64,000 nt of DNA from Dipteris shenzhenensis (GCA_047967505.1 CM106540.1); one strand, 5' to 3'; shown: positions 32,301-39,727, counted from the first letter of the stretch. Notes: generated from the sequence alone by a model not told the origin. Program-made: numbers and translations.

Positions 32301-34896
32301 AGGATTGAGATGACCAACTGAATGGATTATTGGTCTATTATTTCTCCCTCCTCACTGCCTACAATTTGGTGATCATCTGCAGGGCCAGCCTAAAGGCACA
32401 AGAAAGTATAGATTTTCCCAGGGCATAACTCTGTGACAAACTAAACTATCCATAGAGTTGCCAAACCGATCAGCTCTTTATATTGCGAGTACAGATAGAG
32501 TCATTAAAAAAAGTTTCTTCTAAAAGGCCCATTCAAATGGCAGGAAGGCTAACCGTTGGACCCAAATTATATAAACAGGTTTTCTTTTCGGGGGGTGGAA
32601 GCCGGCGAGAGGAAGACTTTGGGTGGGGGTGGGAAGGGGGGGGGGGAGGGGCGCAGGGGGTGAGGGCTCCTTCCACTGTCTCTTATACATGTTGCCTCAT
32701 AAGACAGGATCAAAGCATGAACATGTTGCACATTGGTAAAAAGGCCACCACAGCTGTAACTCTGAAGAAACTAGCAAAGGAGAGAAATGGCCCAGAAACA
32801 TGCCAAGGCATAGTCCCCCTTATGCGTTAAAGACGTCTACAACAGGTCTCCAATCTTTAATGAGCTGGGCTTTTGAAACTATGTAGAGAGAAAGGCACCA
32901 CAGCTTTCTCTTATGCATGTTGCTTCATAAGACAGGATCAAAGCATAAACAAAGTTATACTTTTTGTAACTGGCTCACCCACAGTAACAATATACCTTCA
33001 TAAGACTAGAATATATCCAATCTTGCAAATTAAATTTTTTATAAAACAAGAGCAACAATAAAGGAAAGAAAGTTATACTTTTTAACTGAGCTGGGCTTTT
33101 GAAAGAAAGTTATACTTTTTGTAACAGGCTCACCCACAGTAACAATAAACCTTCATAAGACTAGAATATATCCAATCTTACAAAGTATTTTTTTTTTTAC
33201 AAGAGCAAGAACAAAGGAGAGAAGGGAGTTTGTAAGCGGTTTTAAGCAACCTTAAGAGTCAATGAGAGAATTTTAAGGCCTCTGTTCTCATCGGTACCCC
33301 AGCATAAGCTGTCATTTGGGTTTCAAAAGATTCCGCATCTCTGGCTAACGAGTTTTTAAAAAAAGTAACAAGTAAAAAGTAGCAGCTGAACCCACTGAGA
33401 ATAAAAGACGTGAAATATATATTTATTTCCGGCAACAGGCTAGCCAATAGTAACAAATAAGCATTAGCAGCTGAAACCCACCTAAGTGAAAGGAAAAGAG
33501 GAAAAAATATATACAGCACTTGCGTGAGACTAACCTGCAGTGTCAGGGCACTTGTGTGCTTGGTAACCAAGAAGTTGGTCAAGTTCACGAAGTACGCCAT
33601 AGCTGAGTTAACGAGAAGGTAAAAAACTATACGTGAATCTTGCCTAGCCAAGGCAACTGTGATGCCCACCACATTAGGCTCCATTATGAAAGTTGCTGGG
33701 AGCAGCACAACTACTGCAATCGGTGCCATGTAAAGGAGTAAGTTCATGGAGTTCAATTTTTCCCTGTTTTGACAGACGCAAGGGAAACAAGACATTTAGA
33801 CACGTCATGTAGTAGCCAAATTTTGACAAATCATAAGGCTACACGAAAGAGAACCCGAAATCAGGTTACAACACAAGGCATGTTACTTACCCGTCAGAAG
33901 ACAGTAAAATCCCTTGCAAAACTGACTTGAAAGCTCGGGCAGCAGTGGCACCAACACACATAATGAAGCCGTAAAGGTGAAAGCTAGGCTCACCCTGATC
34001 GAAGCAGAACCAAAGGAAAATTGTAAGGCCCGCTGTACTAGGCCATTCCGTAATGAATGATGATCATTTCTTCCGTAGCCACAGTTACGACTCAATCAGC
34101 AAGACAAGATCTCGGTCTCTTGCCTTTCAAAGTGGCATCACGGCATGGCATTAAGAAACGAAGACAATTCCGCAACGGAGACAGATATTGTACATACCCA
34201 ATTAAAAAACATCTAGACTTCCCTACCTCACCAGATAAAGTCGTTCACCTGCTCGCGCTTAAAATGCAAAGCAACTCCAAGAAATCTAAGACTATCCAAA
34301 AATATTGACAACCGCGCCATTACTTAAATGCAAGGTAATAAGAAAATGGTGAGATTACGTACCCCACTGGCAATAACAACACCCGCAACCACAGGTACCA
34401 ACGTTGCATAAGTTAGCCAAGCTTCCCTCTTCAAAGTCACCAAATATGCCAAAACTGCAGTAAAGAACGGAGTCGTCGCCCCGACGGCCTGGTTAAACGA
34501 AACGGGTAGATATCTCAACGATATGTTGCCGCTCACCACAGAAGCGCAAAAGACGACACTGAGAGCCGAAATCTTGAGGAACTGGACGCGAGAACGGATC
34601 GTTTGCATGGGCACAATCTTCAGCCACGCGATTGCAATATAGCTAAAAAGGGCGCAGGCCGTCATATGACACATGGTGAGGAAGATGGGGTACTTGAAGC
34701 CATAGTTCGAGAGGAGGTACTTGTTGAGAAGCAGCACGCCAATGTTGGAGAAATACCAAGATCCGATGAGCCCCACGGTGGACAATTTGCTGGAGATTTT
34801 GGTGGTAATAGGTTGGGGCAGCCCGTGCGGAATGTGATTGCCATTGGTGCCGGCCTTTTTCTCCTTCCCTTGCGAATCAGAGCCTGTCATCAGCAT
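14457..34896 (-). CDS. Nucleotide-sugar / sugar-phosphate translocator, UUAT-like (4 exons)
   Basis: Join on the minus strand: 34896-34363, 33994-33891, 33763-33535, 14600-14457; 1011 bases, 336 residues plus TGA. It is a TPT/NST-KT family membrane antiporter. The closest known plant group, by recognised blocks ('[19 protein letters not shown]', '[19 protein letters not shown]', '[16 protein letters not shown]', '[14 protein letters not shown]'), is the Golgi UDP-uronic-acid transporter group that supplies pectin and hemicellulose synthesis. About ten hydrophobic helices span residues 40-325, with hydrophilic ends facing the cytosol in this family. Length is slightly above the usual 308-310 because of a Ser/Gly-rich N-terminal tail. 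All splice sites are GT-AG and phases agree. Introns are 368, 127 and about 18,934 bp; the last is packed with mobile elements yet leaves the exons intact. Substrate is inferred from family only. Confidence 0.9.
14874..14911. repeat. (GA)n microsatellite
   Basis: About 38 bases of uninterrupted GA units inside intron 3, some 270 bp upstream of exon 4 in gene orientation. Confidence 0.95.
15300..17140 (-). pseudogene. LINE ORF2 relic (RT core end to zinc tail)
   Basis: On the minus strand, 16990-17060 reads '[15 protein letters not shown]', a worn version of the RT block after the 'QGCPLSP' motif. 16390-16500 reads '[19 protein letters not shown]', the block after the catalytic Asp-Asp. 15880-16080 gives '[18 protein letters not shown]' and 'LHRVRDYGS', a C-terminal domain. 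15470-15640 gives '[11 protein letters not shown]' and '[21 protein letters not shown]', the zinc tail. The order is that of a plant non-LTR element. Frames are broken throughout, and ORF1 and endonuclease are not seen. It lies in intron 3 in the same orientation as the gene. Confidence 0.75.
17316..17343. repeat. (GA)n microsatellite
   Basis: A pure GA run within a longer purine-rich plus strand (17230-17350). Confidence 0.9.
17547..19127 (+). repeat. 5' LTR of chromovirus
   Basis: About 1.58 kb, starting TTTCAGGGGGGCGTGAAATT; the intact form in the 3' LTR starts TGTCACGGGGGCG, so the terminal TG has mutated. It ends near 'ccactgtcctctaa'. It matches the 3' LTR over its length with scattered substitutions and small indels. 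A 62-residue frame at 17872 is kept in both LTRs only because the LTRs are copies; it is not a gene. Confidence 0.9.
19261..20443 (+). pseudogene. Chromovirus gag (stop-interrupted)
   Basis: The first segment, 19261-19551, starts at ATG ([18 protein letters not shown]), is Ser/Glu/Gln rich and ends in a coiled-coil-like stretch before TGA. The second segment, 19628-20443, carries a Pro/Gln-rich region and then the retrotransposon gag core at about residues 180-265: '[17 protein letters not shown]', '[14 protein letters not shown]', '[16 protein letters not shown]'. The zinc knuckle that normally follows is absent: the frame passes straight into sequence just upstream of RT, indicating an internal deletion. 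Confidence 0.85.
20446..21201 (+). pseudogene. Chromovirus reverse transcriptase, N-terminal part
   Basis: The open frame includes '[15 protein letters not shown]', '[20 protein letters not shown]', '[15 protein letters not shown]', '[17 protein letters not shown]': fingers and palm of a Ty3/gypsy RT with the first catalytic Asp (in RIDLKSG). The frame is lost at about 21165-21190, where a small deletion removes the bases before the FDD active-site block. No protease motif precedes it. Confidence 0.9.
21182..21760 (+). pseudogene. Chromovirus reverse transcriptase palm/thumb, tandemly duplicated
   Basis: 21182-21523 contains '[19 protein letters not shown]' (second and third catalytic Asp), '[14 protein letters not shown]' and '[19 protein letters not shown]'. 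The segment 21249-21502 is then repeated at 21503-21756 with only a handful of substitutions and one lost base ('gcaaaag' to 'gcaaag'). The unit is 254 bp, not a multiple of three, so the duplication itself shifts the frame. Both copies carry the thumb block, and only the first follows the FDD. Confidence 0.93.
21249..21756. repeat. 254-bp tandem duplication inside RT
   Basis: Copy 1 is 21249-21502 and copy 2 is 21503-21756, with the junction at 'tctcccttgcaa|ctattgtg'. I count about seven differences, so roughly 97 percent identity. The copies abut with no spacer. Confidence 0.93.
21757..22403 (+). pseudogene. Chromovirus RNase H domain
   Basis: Continuous frame with '[18 protein letters not shown]', '[19 protein letters not shown]' (first catalytic Asp), '[19 protein letters not shown]' (Glu), '[12 protein letters not shown]' (Gly where Asp is usual in 'TDH.SL') and '[13 protein letters not shown]'. 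The Asp to Gly change at the conserved TDH position would be expected to damage activity. Ends at TGA 22401-22403, where the frame should run on to integrase. Confidence 0.88.
22404..23200 (+). pseudogene. Chromovirus integrase
   Basis: 22452-23066 carries the zinc-binding end ('[12 protein letters not shown]' … 'CMVCQ') and the catalytic Asp-Asp-Glu core: Asp in '[11 protein letters not shown]', Asp in '[11 protein letters not shown]', Glu in '[12 protein letters not shown]'. A frameshift near 22980 moves the reading into 22951-23202 ('[19 protein letters not shown]'), followed by a stop at 23200-23202. The residues for catalysis are visible, but the frame is broken at both ends. Confidence 0.88.
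23203..23800 (+). pseudogene. Chromovirus integrase C-terminus and chromodomain
   Basis: 23218-23565 gives '[20 protein letters not shown]' and '[20 protein letters not shown]' plus '[11 protein letters not shown]', the GPY/F-type module. After a stop the same frame gives '[17 protein letters not shown]', a stop, and '[19 protein letters not shown]', a chromodomain. In chromoviruses this domain is thought to steer insertion towards heterochromatin marks. Stops at 23563-23565 and near 23620 disable it. Confidence 0.85.
24123..24135 (+). promoter_or_regulatory. Polypurine tract of chromovirus
   Basis: 'caagagaggagta' lies directly before the 3' LTR start TGTCACGGGGG at 24136, the expected place for plus-strand priming. 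Confidence 0.7.
24136..25690 (+). repeat. 3' LTR of chromovirus
   Basis: About 1.56 kb, starting TGTCACGGGGGCG and ending near 'ccactgccctctaa'. It retains the terminal TG that the 5' copy has lost. Small indels against the 5' LTR lie near 24648 and 25145. Confidence 0.9.
26115..26215. repeat. A20 run followed by inverted GTGTCTTA array
   Basis: Twenty A residues (26115-26134) precede about 80 bases built from 'gtgtctta' and its complement 'taagacac'. Positions 26161-26176 form a perfect 16-bp palindrome TAAGACACGTGTCTTA, with further copies at 26141, 26150, 26179, 26191 and 26200. It could fold into hairpins. It resembles the end of a small inverted-repeat element, but no terminal partner was found. 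Confidence 0.75.
26216..28560. other. Intron 3 spacer with unassigned minus-strand frames
   Basis: On the minus strand, about 26210-26440 stays open for some 80 codons ('[20 protein letters not shown]', '[17 protein letters not shown]'). Further short frames at 26969-27175 ('[16 protein letters not shown]') and 27471-27707 ('[19 protein letters not shown]') could be exons or relics of one gene, but I do not recognise them. The words 'gactagctactatgacatcc' occur at about 26590 and 28512, a short dispersed repeat. Confidence 0.35.
28585..28965 (-). CDS. Hypothetical Ser/Arg/Lys-rich 126-residue frame
   Basis: The frame runs from ATG 28965 to the stop at 28585. Composition is biased: '[14 protein letters not shown]' near the N-terminus, two copies of 'DLSEG', a middle part '[20 protein letters not shown]', and an RS-like end '[21 protein letters not shown]'. 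This looks like the tail of an RS-domain or nuclear protein. It lies in intron 3, same strand as the transporter, with no visible partner exon. It could be a captured gene fragment or a chance frame; I favour a fragment because of the organised composition. Confidence 0.4.
   Translation of the reverse strand: MVSEHGSSATKRPSSSSRRSSKKHSKGCEDDLSEGDLSEGFVKEKVREFQSLKRKPRFQYLFEEMMTKQVSTSLKEKEDQELSLNSPSKDLSKHSHSSRKCSRSPASHQKRHTSRKRGRSSKPHRR
28966..29404. other. No gene recognised
   Basis: Mixed-composition spacer. A 90-residue plus frame at 29029 has no known motif. Confidence 0.5.
29405..29470 (+). mobile_element. tRNA-like SINE fragment (possible)
   Basis: 'gtggctcttggttgtatgg' followed by 'actagttcgagtatcagcc' resembles A- and B-boxes (the latter near GGTTCGANTCC) at tRNA-like spacing. 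No terminal duplication was found, so confidence is low. Confidence 0.3.
29535..29757. repeat. Minisatellite, about 45-60 bp units
   Basis: The words 'caatatgcgcctgac', 'ggatgtctttaccgaggtc' and 'tctcccgactgacggatc' recur four to five times in varying order and length. The array stops about 30 bases before a primer binding site (29788-29799), so it is probably part of the leader of a minus-strand LTR element. Confidence 0.85.
29788..29799 (-). promoter_or_regulatory. Primer binding site (tRNA-iMet) of a truncated LTR element
   Basis: Minus strand TGGTATCAGAGC, one base from the LTR end …GGTTACA. Marks a minus-strand element whose LTR lies to the right. Confidence 0.85.
29801..30504 (-). repeat. 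Lone 5' LTR of truncated element A
   Basis: On the minus strand it starts TGTGGGGAC (two possible starts, 30504 or 30486) and ends …GGGTTACA at 29801. Inside, in order, are 'tctataaaagaagagc' (TATA box), then 'ttattgcaataaagacc' (polyadenylation-type signal), then a U5-like stretch. No matching second LTR and no gag or pol are present nearby, so this is an LTR plus a short leader only. Confidence 0.8.
30505..31094 (-). other. Leader segment of truncated element B
   Basis: Lies between the outer end of LTR A and the primer site of element B. No coding motif seen. By position it is the internal 5' part of element B, into which element A may have inserted or against which it was truncated. Confidence 0.4.
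31095..31106 (-). promoter_or_regulatory. Primer binding site (tRNA-iMet) of element B
   Basis: Minus strand TGGTATCAGAGC directly abutting the LTR end …CTTCTCACA at 31107. Confidence 0.85.
31107..32050 (-). repeat. Lone 5' LTR of truncated element B
   Basis: On the minus strand it begins near TGTTGGAGGCCAACATC (32050) and ends …TTCTCACA. A TATA box 'gctatatatatgcc' lies at about 31422-31434. The promoter half contains 'gggcgggcacacccac' or close variants four times (about 31766, 31823, 31924, 31980) and a duplicated 'aggtgacatcag…gatgttg' (about 31857 and 32018), so this part was enlarged by a tandem duplication of about 160 bp. No partner LTR is visible. Confidence 0.7.
32051..32660. other. 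No gene recognised
   Basis: Intron 3 spacer between LTR B and a repeat cluster. A G-rich run lies at 32590-32660. Confidence 0.5.
32668..33215. repeat. Interleaved direct repeats near the intron 3 donor
   Basis: 'cataagacaggatcaaagca' occurs at about 32698 and 32927; 'tgagctgggcttttgaaa' at about 32861 and 33088; and 'gttatactttttgtaac' plus the following 60 bases at about 32952-33028 and 33107-33184. Copies differ at few positions. The cluster ends about 320 bp inside the intron from exon 3. Confidence 0.85.
33535..33763 (-). CDS. Transporter exon 3
   Basis: The acceptor 'gtcaaaacag' precedes 33763; the donor is CAG|GTTAGT at 33534. It encodes about 76 residues including '[20 protein letters not shown]', '[20 protein letters not shown]' and '[17 protein letters not shown]', helices 6-8 of the transporter and the conserved Lys-His-Thr block. 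It enters in phase 2 (one base completes a Gly codon) and leaves in phase 0. Confidence 0.92.
33891..33994 (-). CDS. Transporter exon 2
   Basis: 104 bases; the acceptor 'cgatcag' precedes 33994, and the donor is GG|GTAAGT at 33890. It encodes '[20 protein letters not shown]' and '[15 protein letters not shown]', the highly conserved middle of the family. It is too short to stand out as a frame by itself but fits both neighbours in phase. Confidence 0.92.
34363..34896 (-). CDS. Transporter exon 1 (N-terminus)
   Basis: 534 bases, 178 codons. ATG at 34896 is chosen because the conserved part begins some 40 residues later and upstream sequence is pyrimidine-rich UTR-like; a second ATG two codons in is an alternative. 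It encodes '[20 protein letters not shown]', '[15 protein letters not shown]', '[20 protein letters not shown]' and '[11 protein letters not shown]' (the last Gly from exon 2), helices 1-5. Donor GGG|GTACGT at 34362. Confidence 0.92.
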
Positions 34897-35530
34897 TCTG
34901 GTGGGAATTCGGCTGCCGTCGGGGAGGGATCTGGATTGTTAAGCTCCAATGCGTGCAGCAAAGCGTGGTCTGTCGGATTGGAAGCCTCTTTTTCCGAGCA
35001 AGCGTGCTGCGAAGCGATGCTTGCCGGATTGAGAGCGCTCCAAAGCGACTAATTTCGAAGAAAGAGTGCGGGAAAGCGGGGAAAGAGCTGAAGAGAGGTG
35101 CAAACAGGTGGGGAGTCGAATAGGTGCAGCGATTATCCAAAAAATGTGATGTAAAAGGGAGGAAGGAGGGGGGAAAGGAAAGGAGGAAGGCGAGGAGGAG
35201 GAAGAAGATGATGGGAGGAAGAAGGAAATGGAAGAATTGAGCGATGGAGGAGCTCGGCGAAGAAGAAGGCGAAGACGAAGACGAAAACCGAAGACGAAGA
35301 CGAAGAAGATGAAGAAGAAGAAGAATCCTTTTGACTCGCTCTTTCGCCGGAAAACTGAAACCCGGCCGGCCGAAATTATCGTCCGTCCGCCGGCTTTATT
35401 TTCCGTCCTCCCCCCCTTAAGCCCCTTCACACCACCCCAGATTGCCTTTACTACCACGTCCTAGAATATGCCCACGCACCGCACGTTGCTTTACTCTCTC
35501 TCTCTCTCTCTCTCTCACCCCCCCCCCCCT
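34897..35530 (-). promoter_or_regulatory. 5' UTR and presumed core promoter of the transporter gene
   Basis: Directly upstream of the ATG. On the minus strand it is strongly pyrimidine-rich (TTC/TCC-type repeats, the complement of the 'gaagacgaagacgaag' stretch at 35260-35330) and has a (CT)n tract with a C run at 35493-35530. Such CT-rich leaders are common in plant broadly expressed genes. I saw no convincing TATA box, and the start site cannot be fixed. The 172-residue frame covering it is low-complexity and not a gene. Confidence 0.45.
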
Positions 35531-36067
35531 CTTTGGACGGGGTCATGAGATGTATTGATCATGGGCATAGACGATCTTTCTCGCCCTGTCTCAACACTAG
35601 GGATTTCAACACCTGGACGGTTTTCCTTGAGAATTCGCAGTTTGTGTAGCTAACTTGTGACTACATTTGCTAAGATTTTGCAAATTCTACGAAATTGTGA
35701 GAATCTTTTTTACATGTGAACATGAAAATGTTGTAGGCCCCATTGTGTTTGGTTTTGCAGGTTTTCTGTGAACCCTCGCACACACACTCTCCATCTACCG
35801 TAGGAGTGTTTGTGTAAACTATGTGTGTTGAAAGACCAAGCACCTCACTAGTGGTTGAAAGGGTGAGTGCGTGAGTGTGTTCAATCATTGGCCAATAGGG
35901 CAAAGGGCCCCTCATTAGGACCAGGATGAGGGTGAGTGAAAGGTGAAGGAGGAAAAGAAAATGTTACCTATATACAATGACCCTACAACATTTTCATTTT
36001 CACTAGTAGAAAATCATTTCTCAATTAGGCAATTCAATTATTAGATATATTCAAAATTTTGAAACCC
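35531..36067. other. No gene recognised; contains SINE-like stretch
   Basis: Spacer between the transporter promoter and a LINE 3' end. The only notable piece is the tRNA-like segment at 35840-35945. Confidence 0.5.
35840..35945 (+). mobile_element. SINE-like copy related to 600-700
   Basis: 'cactagtggttgaaag' is A-box-like and is followed by 'cctcattaggaccagg' and 'gagggtgagtg', matching the order and wording of the segment at 610-690 ('ctagtggttgatcg', 'cccattaggaccatg', 'gtgggtgagt'). The two copies support a dispersed tRNA-derived family. Confidence 0.4.
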
Positions 36068-36085
36068 CAAGCTTTGTGGTTTGTT

Positions 36086-36215
36086 CTTTTTTTTTGTGGG
36101 ACAAAAACAAAATTGTATTAAGGAAAATACAAAAATGAGCAGCCTCCTGAAAAGGGTAGGCTCGGGCCATAAAGCAAACTAACCAACAACTAAAGTAAGC
36201 AGAAATCTCAGCTCA
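36086..36215 (-). mobile_element. 5'-truncated LINE 3' end with target-site duplication
   Basis: A 130-bp insert. On the minus strand it ends in 'gtattttccttaatacaatt' and 'ttgtttttgtcccac' followed by a poly(A) tail (the T run at 36087-36095), a typical plant L1 3' end. Both sides carry the same 18 bases with one mismatch: 'caag[c/t]tttgtggtttgtt' at 36068-36085 and 36216-36233. This is the signature of target-primed insertion. Confidence 0.85.
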
Positions 36216-36233
36216 CAAGTTTTGTGGTTTGTT

Positions 36234-37390
36234 GAGAAAAATTCTTTCTGTGAACACTACCCCACATCTTCTACCTCCTCCCAACTACCTTGCTTGTCCA
36301 CCCATCACTTCTCACAATCAATAGTTTTGCTTGCAAGCCCAGAGCAACCCTCCTTCCCCCTCGATATGACATACCACCTCAGGCCTTGCATGCGTACTTC
36401 GCAAACAACACTCGATTCATTACGTCCTTACATACACGCACACAATTGTTTCACCGCTCTCTCAAGGCCTTTTTGAGCAATGGGATAGTCATGGACTCTG
36501 AGGCCGTGGAGCAACTCATCCAATGTTTGTGAGGTAAACACACTGGCTATGGCTAGGAATAAACCCATCATCTTTACAGATATTCTCCCTACCCCCTCAC
36601 TCGCACAACTCATAAGAGCCTTAACTTCCAAGTGGCAACAAAAGGGACTAGGAGGAAGGTATCGATATTCACAAAAGGCTTCACCCTAGAGACAAGACAA
36701 CCTTTGGAATGAGTCACATTATTCGCTAGTGCTCCATGACACTTCCTATGTGATGCCTTCGAACACCATGCAAACAAGACCTTAGTGATATCCCGCTATT
36801 AAATTCCCAAAGGTTGGTTCACCAATTCAAATCCTACATAGAAAAATCATTTTAGTGTTAGATTCCTCCATGGAAGCATCAATCCAAGCACAAATGTGTT
36901 GAACATGTGCCAAGGGTAAAGTTTCTTTTTTCCATTGATTGCAAGATCTCCTATGGAGTGCATACACAAAGTCTAATGTCTTAATGAGTAAAATATATCT
37001 TCGTCTAGTTATATTTCTTCAATATAAAAACAACAATTAATTCCACTATTACATTAAGGGTAATTTAACAATAAATTTCTTGTCCTAGGGATTTATTCAA
37101 AAAAGTTTTTTGATACCACCTTACTTTTTTCAACCTTGGTCAAGAATGTTGATTTTCGACCCAACAAATTGACAACGCCAGATGAGTTGTCATAAAGGGC
37201 CCTCTCTTTCTAATTTCTAATGTGTTAATAACAAGAGCACGAGAGAGTTCCTAAAAGCCTAGAGGGAAAATATGTTCTTCATTATTTATTCATAAATTTC
37301 TTAGCAATAAGTGAAATTAAACCTCTTAAGTGACCAAGGTCAACGTCCTAGAGTTAAAAATATCATACGAGAACAATCTCTTCAATAGAG
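36234..37390. other. No gene recognised
   Basis: A/T-rich spacer with short frames. Around 36755-36800 ('caccatgcaaacaagacctt') it matches 45136-45155, a worn dispersed repeat. Confidence 0.5.
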
Positions 37391-37395
37391 GATTG

Positions 37396-38126
37396 TGTAA
37401 GAAAATAATACGACGTCTGTGCTCAACAGATAATAGGATCTCGTACGCAAGAGAGAAAACAAGATAGTATGGAGAATAAAAAATTTGATTACTGTAGAAC
37501 TGATACAATAGATGGCGCTACCTCTCAACCGTGCGCTCCTATGAAAGAAGCTTCGATGGCGTGCTGGAAACAGTAGAAGACGGAGGCTGGATGCTAAGGA
37601 ATCAAGGTTGCTGTAGCCAGTGATGAAATGGGCTTCACGAGCTTGCTCTTATATAGCCACCAGTCGTAGTCGGTTAAGCTCAATTGGGTGACCGACCCAA
37701 TCCGCCCAAAACAGTCGACTAGGGGTCAGTCCCGAAATAGGCCACCGACCATACGATAGAACCGGTGCGCAAAACAGAGCAACTAACCTACGGTCACCGT
37801 TCGGCCCAGAGCCATCCGAGATCATATGAGGCTCCAAACGAGCCCCGCAACTCAGAGTGGGCTGCCTCGGGAAATGCTCCGTCTACCCTCAGTGCGGTCA
37901 GTCAAGGGATGCCTTCCTGCACTTGCATGTAGCCTAGTTGGCGGTGTGCCAACTCTATCTGAAGCCGTCCAGCCATCAGGCCACACATGGCCCCCATCTG
38001 GTGTCCAAACCAGGACCTACCGGATAACCGAGCTACTCAAATGCCTTAGCCTCATACGGGGAGCTTACAAGTAGAGTTAGCTAGTTCCCGCGTAGTTACA
38101 TGAGAGTGGAGCATTGATATCTAACA
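37396..38126 (-). repeat. 3' LTR of copia element
   Basis: Starts (plus strand) TGTAAGAAAATAAT and ends ATATCTAACA. On the minus strand 'gctatataagagc' (complement of 37647-37660) is the TATA box. It is followed inward by the CT-rich polypurine complement at 38127. Confidence 0.95.
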
Positions 38127-38135
38127 CCCTCCCTC
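38127..38135 (-). promoter_or_regulatory. Polypurine tract of copia element
   Basis: Plus-strand 'ccctccctc' is GAGGGAGGG on the minus strand, immediately before the 3' LTR. Confidence 0.8.
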
Positions 38136-38209
38136 AATGTCCACCCACAAGTGAACTTACTTTTTCGGTCCAATGCCAAGTCGATGAAGATGCCTCTCCA
38201 GCAAGTCTC

Positions 38210-39727
38210 TTACAAGAGCCTTCGTGAAGATGTCCGCACCATTCTCTGTAGTCGGACATCTGTAGTCGGACAGTACACCAAGTCGACCTCTCCATCCATG
38301 ATGAGCTCGCGTACAAAGTGATATTGAATCTCAATGTGTTTTGTACGAGCGTGGAACACCGAGTTCTTTGCAATCGCCATGCAACTCTGATTGTCACATG
38401 ATAACTGCGTAGGCATGTTCTGCACTGCACCCATGTCCCCCAAAATCCTTCTCAACCACACTGCCTCGCAAGAAGCAAAGCATGTAGATTTGTACTCGGC
38501 CTCGGTAGAAGAAAGAGCAACTATGGGTTGCTTCTTGCTGACCCATGACACAACTCCAGATCCAAGTGAGAAACAGTACCCTGTCACTGATCTCCTGTTG
38601 TCCATGTCTCCTGCCCAATCCGAGTCACAGAATCCGGTCAAGATGTTGCCCTTGGTATAGGTGATGCCATAATCAAGTGTGCCTTTGATGTATTTCAGCA
38701 CCCGCATCCCTGCCCTCCAATGGTTCTCCCGGGGCTTATTGGAAAACCTGCTTAGTACACCAGTCGCAAAACTGATGTCCGGCCGTGTGTAAATCAAGCT
38801 GCCCACAAGCCTTCTATACTTCGCTTTGTCCACTAGTGGTGATGAATCCTCGTTTGAGAGCTTCGCGTCAACCTCCATAGGGGTACCAACTGTCTTGCAC
38901 TTAGCCAAGCCAAATGCCTTCATTATCTCTCCAGCATACTTCAGCTGTGAAATGAAGATCTGTTTCAGCTCCTGCCAAACTTCAATCCCCAAACAGAAAT
39001 GCATCAGTCCGAGGTCTATCATTTCAAACTCTCTTCCTAGCAAATGCTTCGTCTGCGAGATCTTCTCTTCATGGTTCCCTGTTATGACAAGGTCATCCAC
39101 ATAAAGGACCACGATCATACACCTGCCTCCTTCTCTGAAGATATACAAATTTGCATCAGATGGGCTCCTCCTGAAGCTGTTTTGTAGAAAGTAGGCATCA
39201 ATTCGCTGGTACCACGCTCGTGGGGCCTGTTTCAGCCCGTAAAGTGCCTTCTTCAGTTTGCAGACTTTACCTTCTAAACCGGGGATCTCAAAACCTAGTG
39301 GTTGTTCCACGTATACCTCCTCCTTGAGATCTCCATTCAGAAAGGCAGATTTCACATCCATCTGAAACACGGGCCAACTTCCCTGGGCAACTAAAGCCAA
39401 AACACTGCGAATTGTGGTTAGTCGAGCTGTGGGAGCAAAAGTATCTTGATAATCAAAACCATGTACCTGTGCAAATCCTTTTGCCATGAGTCGAGCCTTG
39501 TACTTATCCAATGTGCCGTCAGACTTGTACTTGGTCTTGTACACCCACTTGGTTCCGATTACCTTGTGTTTTGGTGGTCGATCCACAAGGTCCCAAGTGT
39601 TGTTCTTCATTATGGAGCCATACTCCGACTGCATAGCCTCTCTCCACCTATCATCGCCCTGTGCCTCTTCAAGACACTTGGGTTCATCAGCACAGATCAC
39701 TTCTATCATCAAAGCATAGTTGACCAA
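38210..39727 (-). pseudogene. copia reverse transcriptase and RNase H, C-terminal frameshift
   Basis: A single 505-residue frame. RT: 'WVYKTKYKSDGTLDKYKARL', 'FQMDVKSAFLNGDLKEEVYV', 'KKALYGLKQAPRAWYQRID', 'MIVVLYVDDLVITG' (intact Val-Asp-Asp). RNase H: 'TGFCDSDWAGDMDNRRSVTG', 'VALSSTEAEYKSTCFASCEA', 'SCDNQSCMAIAKN', 'ARTKHIEIQYHFVRE', all catalytic acids visible. Near the end, after 'VDLVYCPTT', a 14-bp tandem duplication (38245-38272) shifts the frame and replaces the conserved 'F-T-K' tail. It begins downstream of a stop that separates it from integrase, in another frame. The enzyme core looks well kept for a dead element. Confidence 0.93.
38245..38272. repeat. 14-bp tandem duplication in RNase H tail
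   Basis: 'tctgtagtcggaca' occurs twice in direct succession (38245-38258, 38259-38272), exact copies. Fourteen bases are not a multiple of three, so this shifts the pol frame. Confidence 0.95.

Noticed and set aside
34939-35457. 172-residue minus-strand frame upstream of the transporter
   Set aside because: Low-complexity Phe/Leu/Arg/Ser runs derived from a TTC/CGT-rich leader; overlaps the expected 5' UTR.
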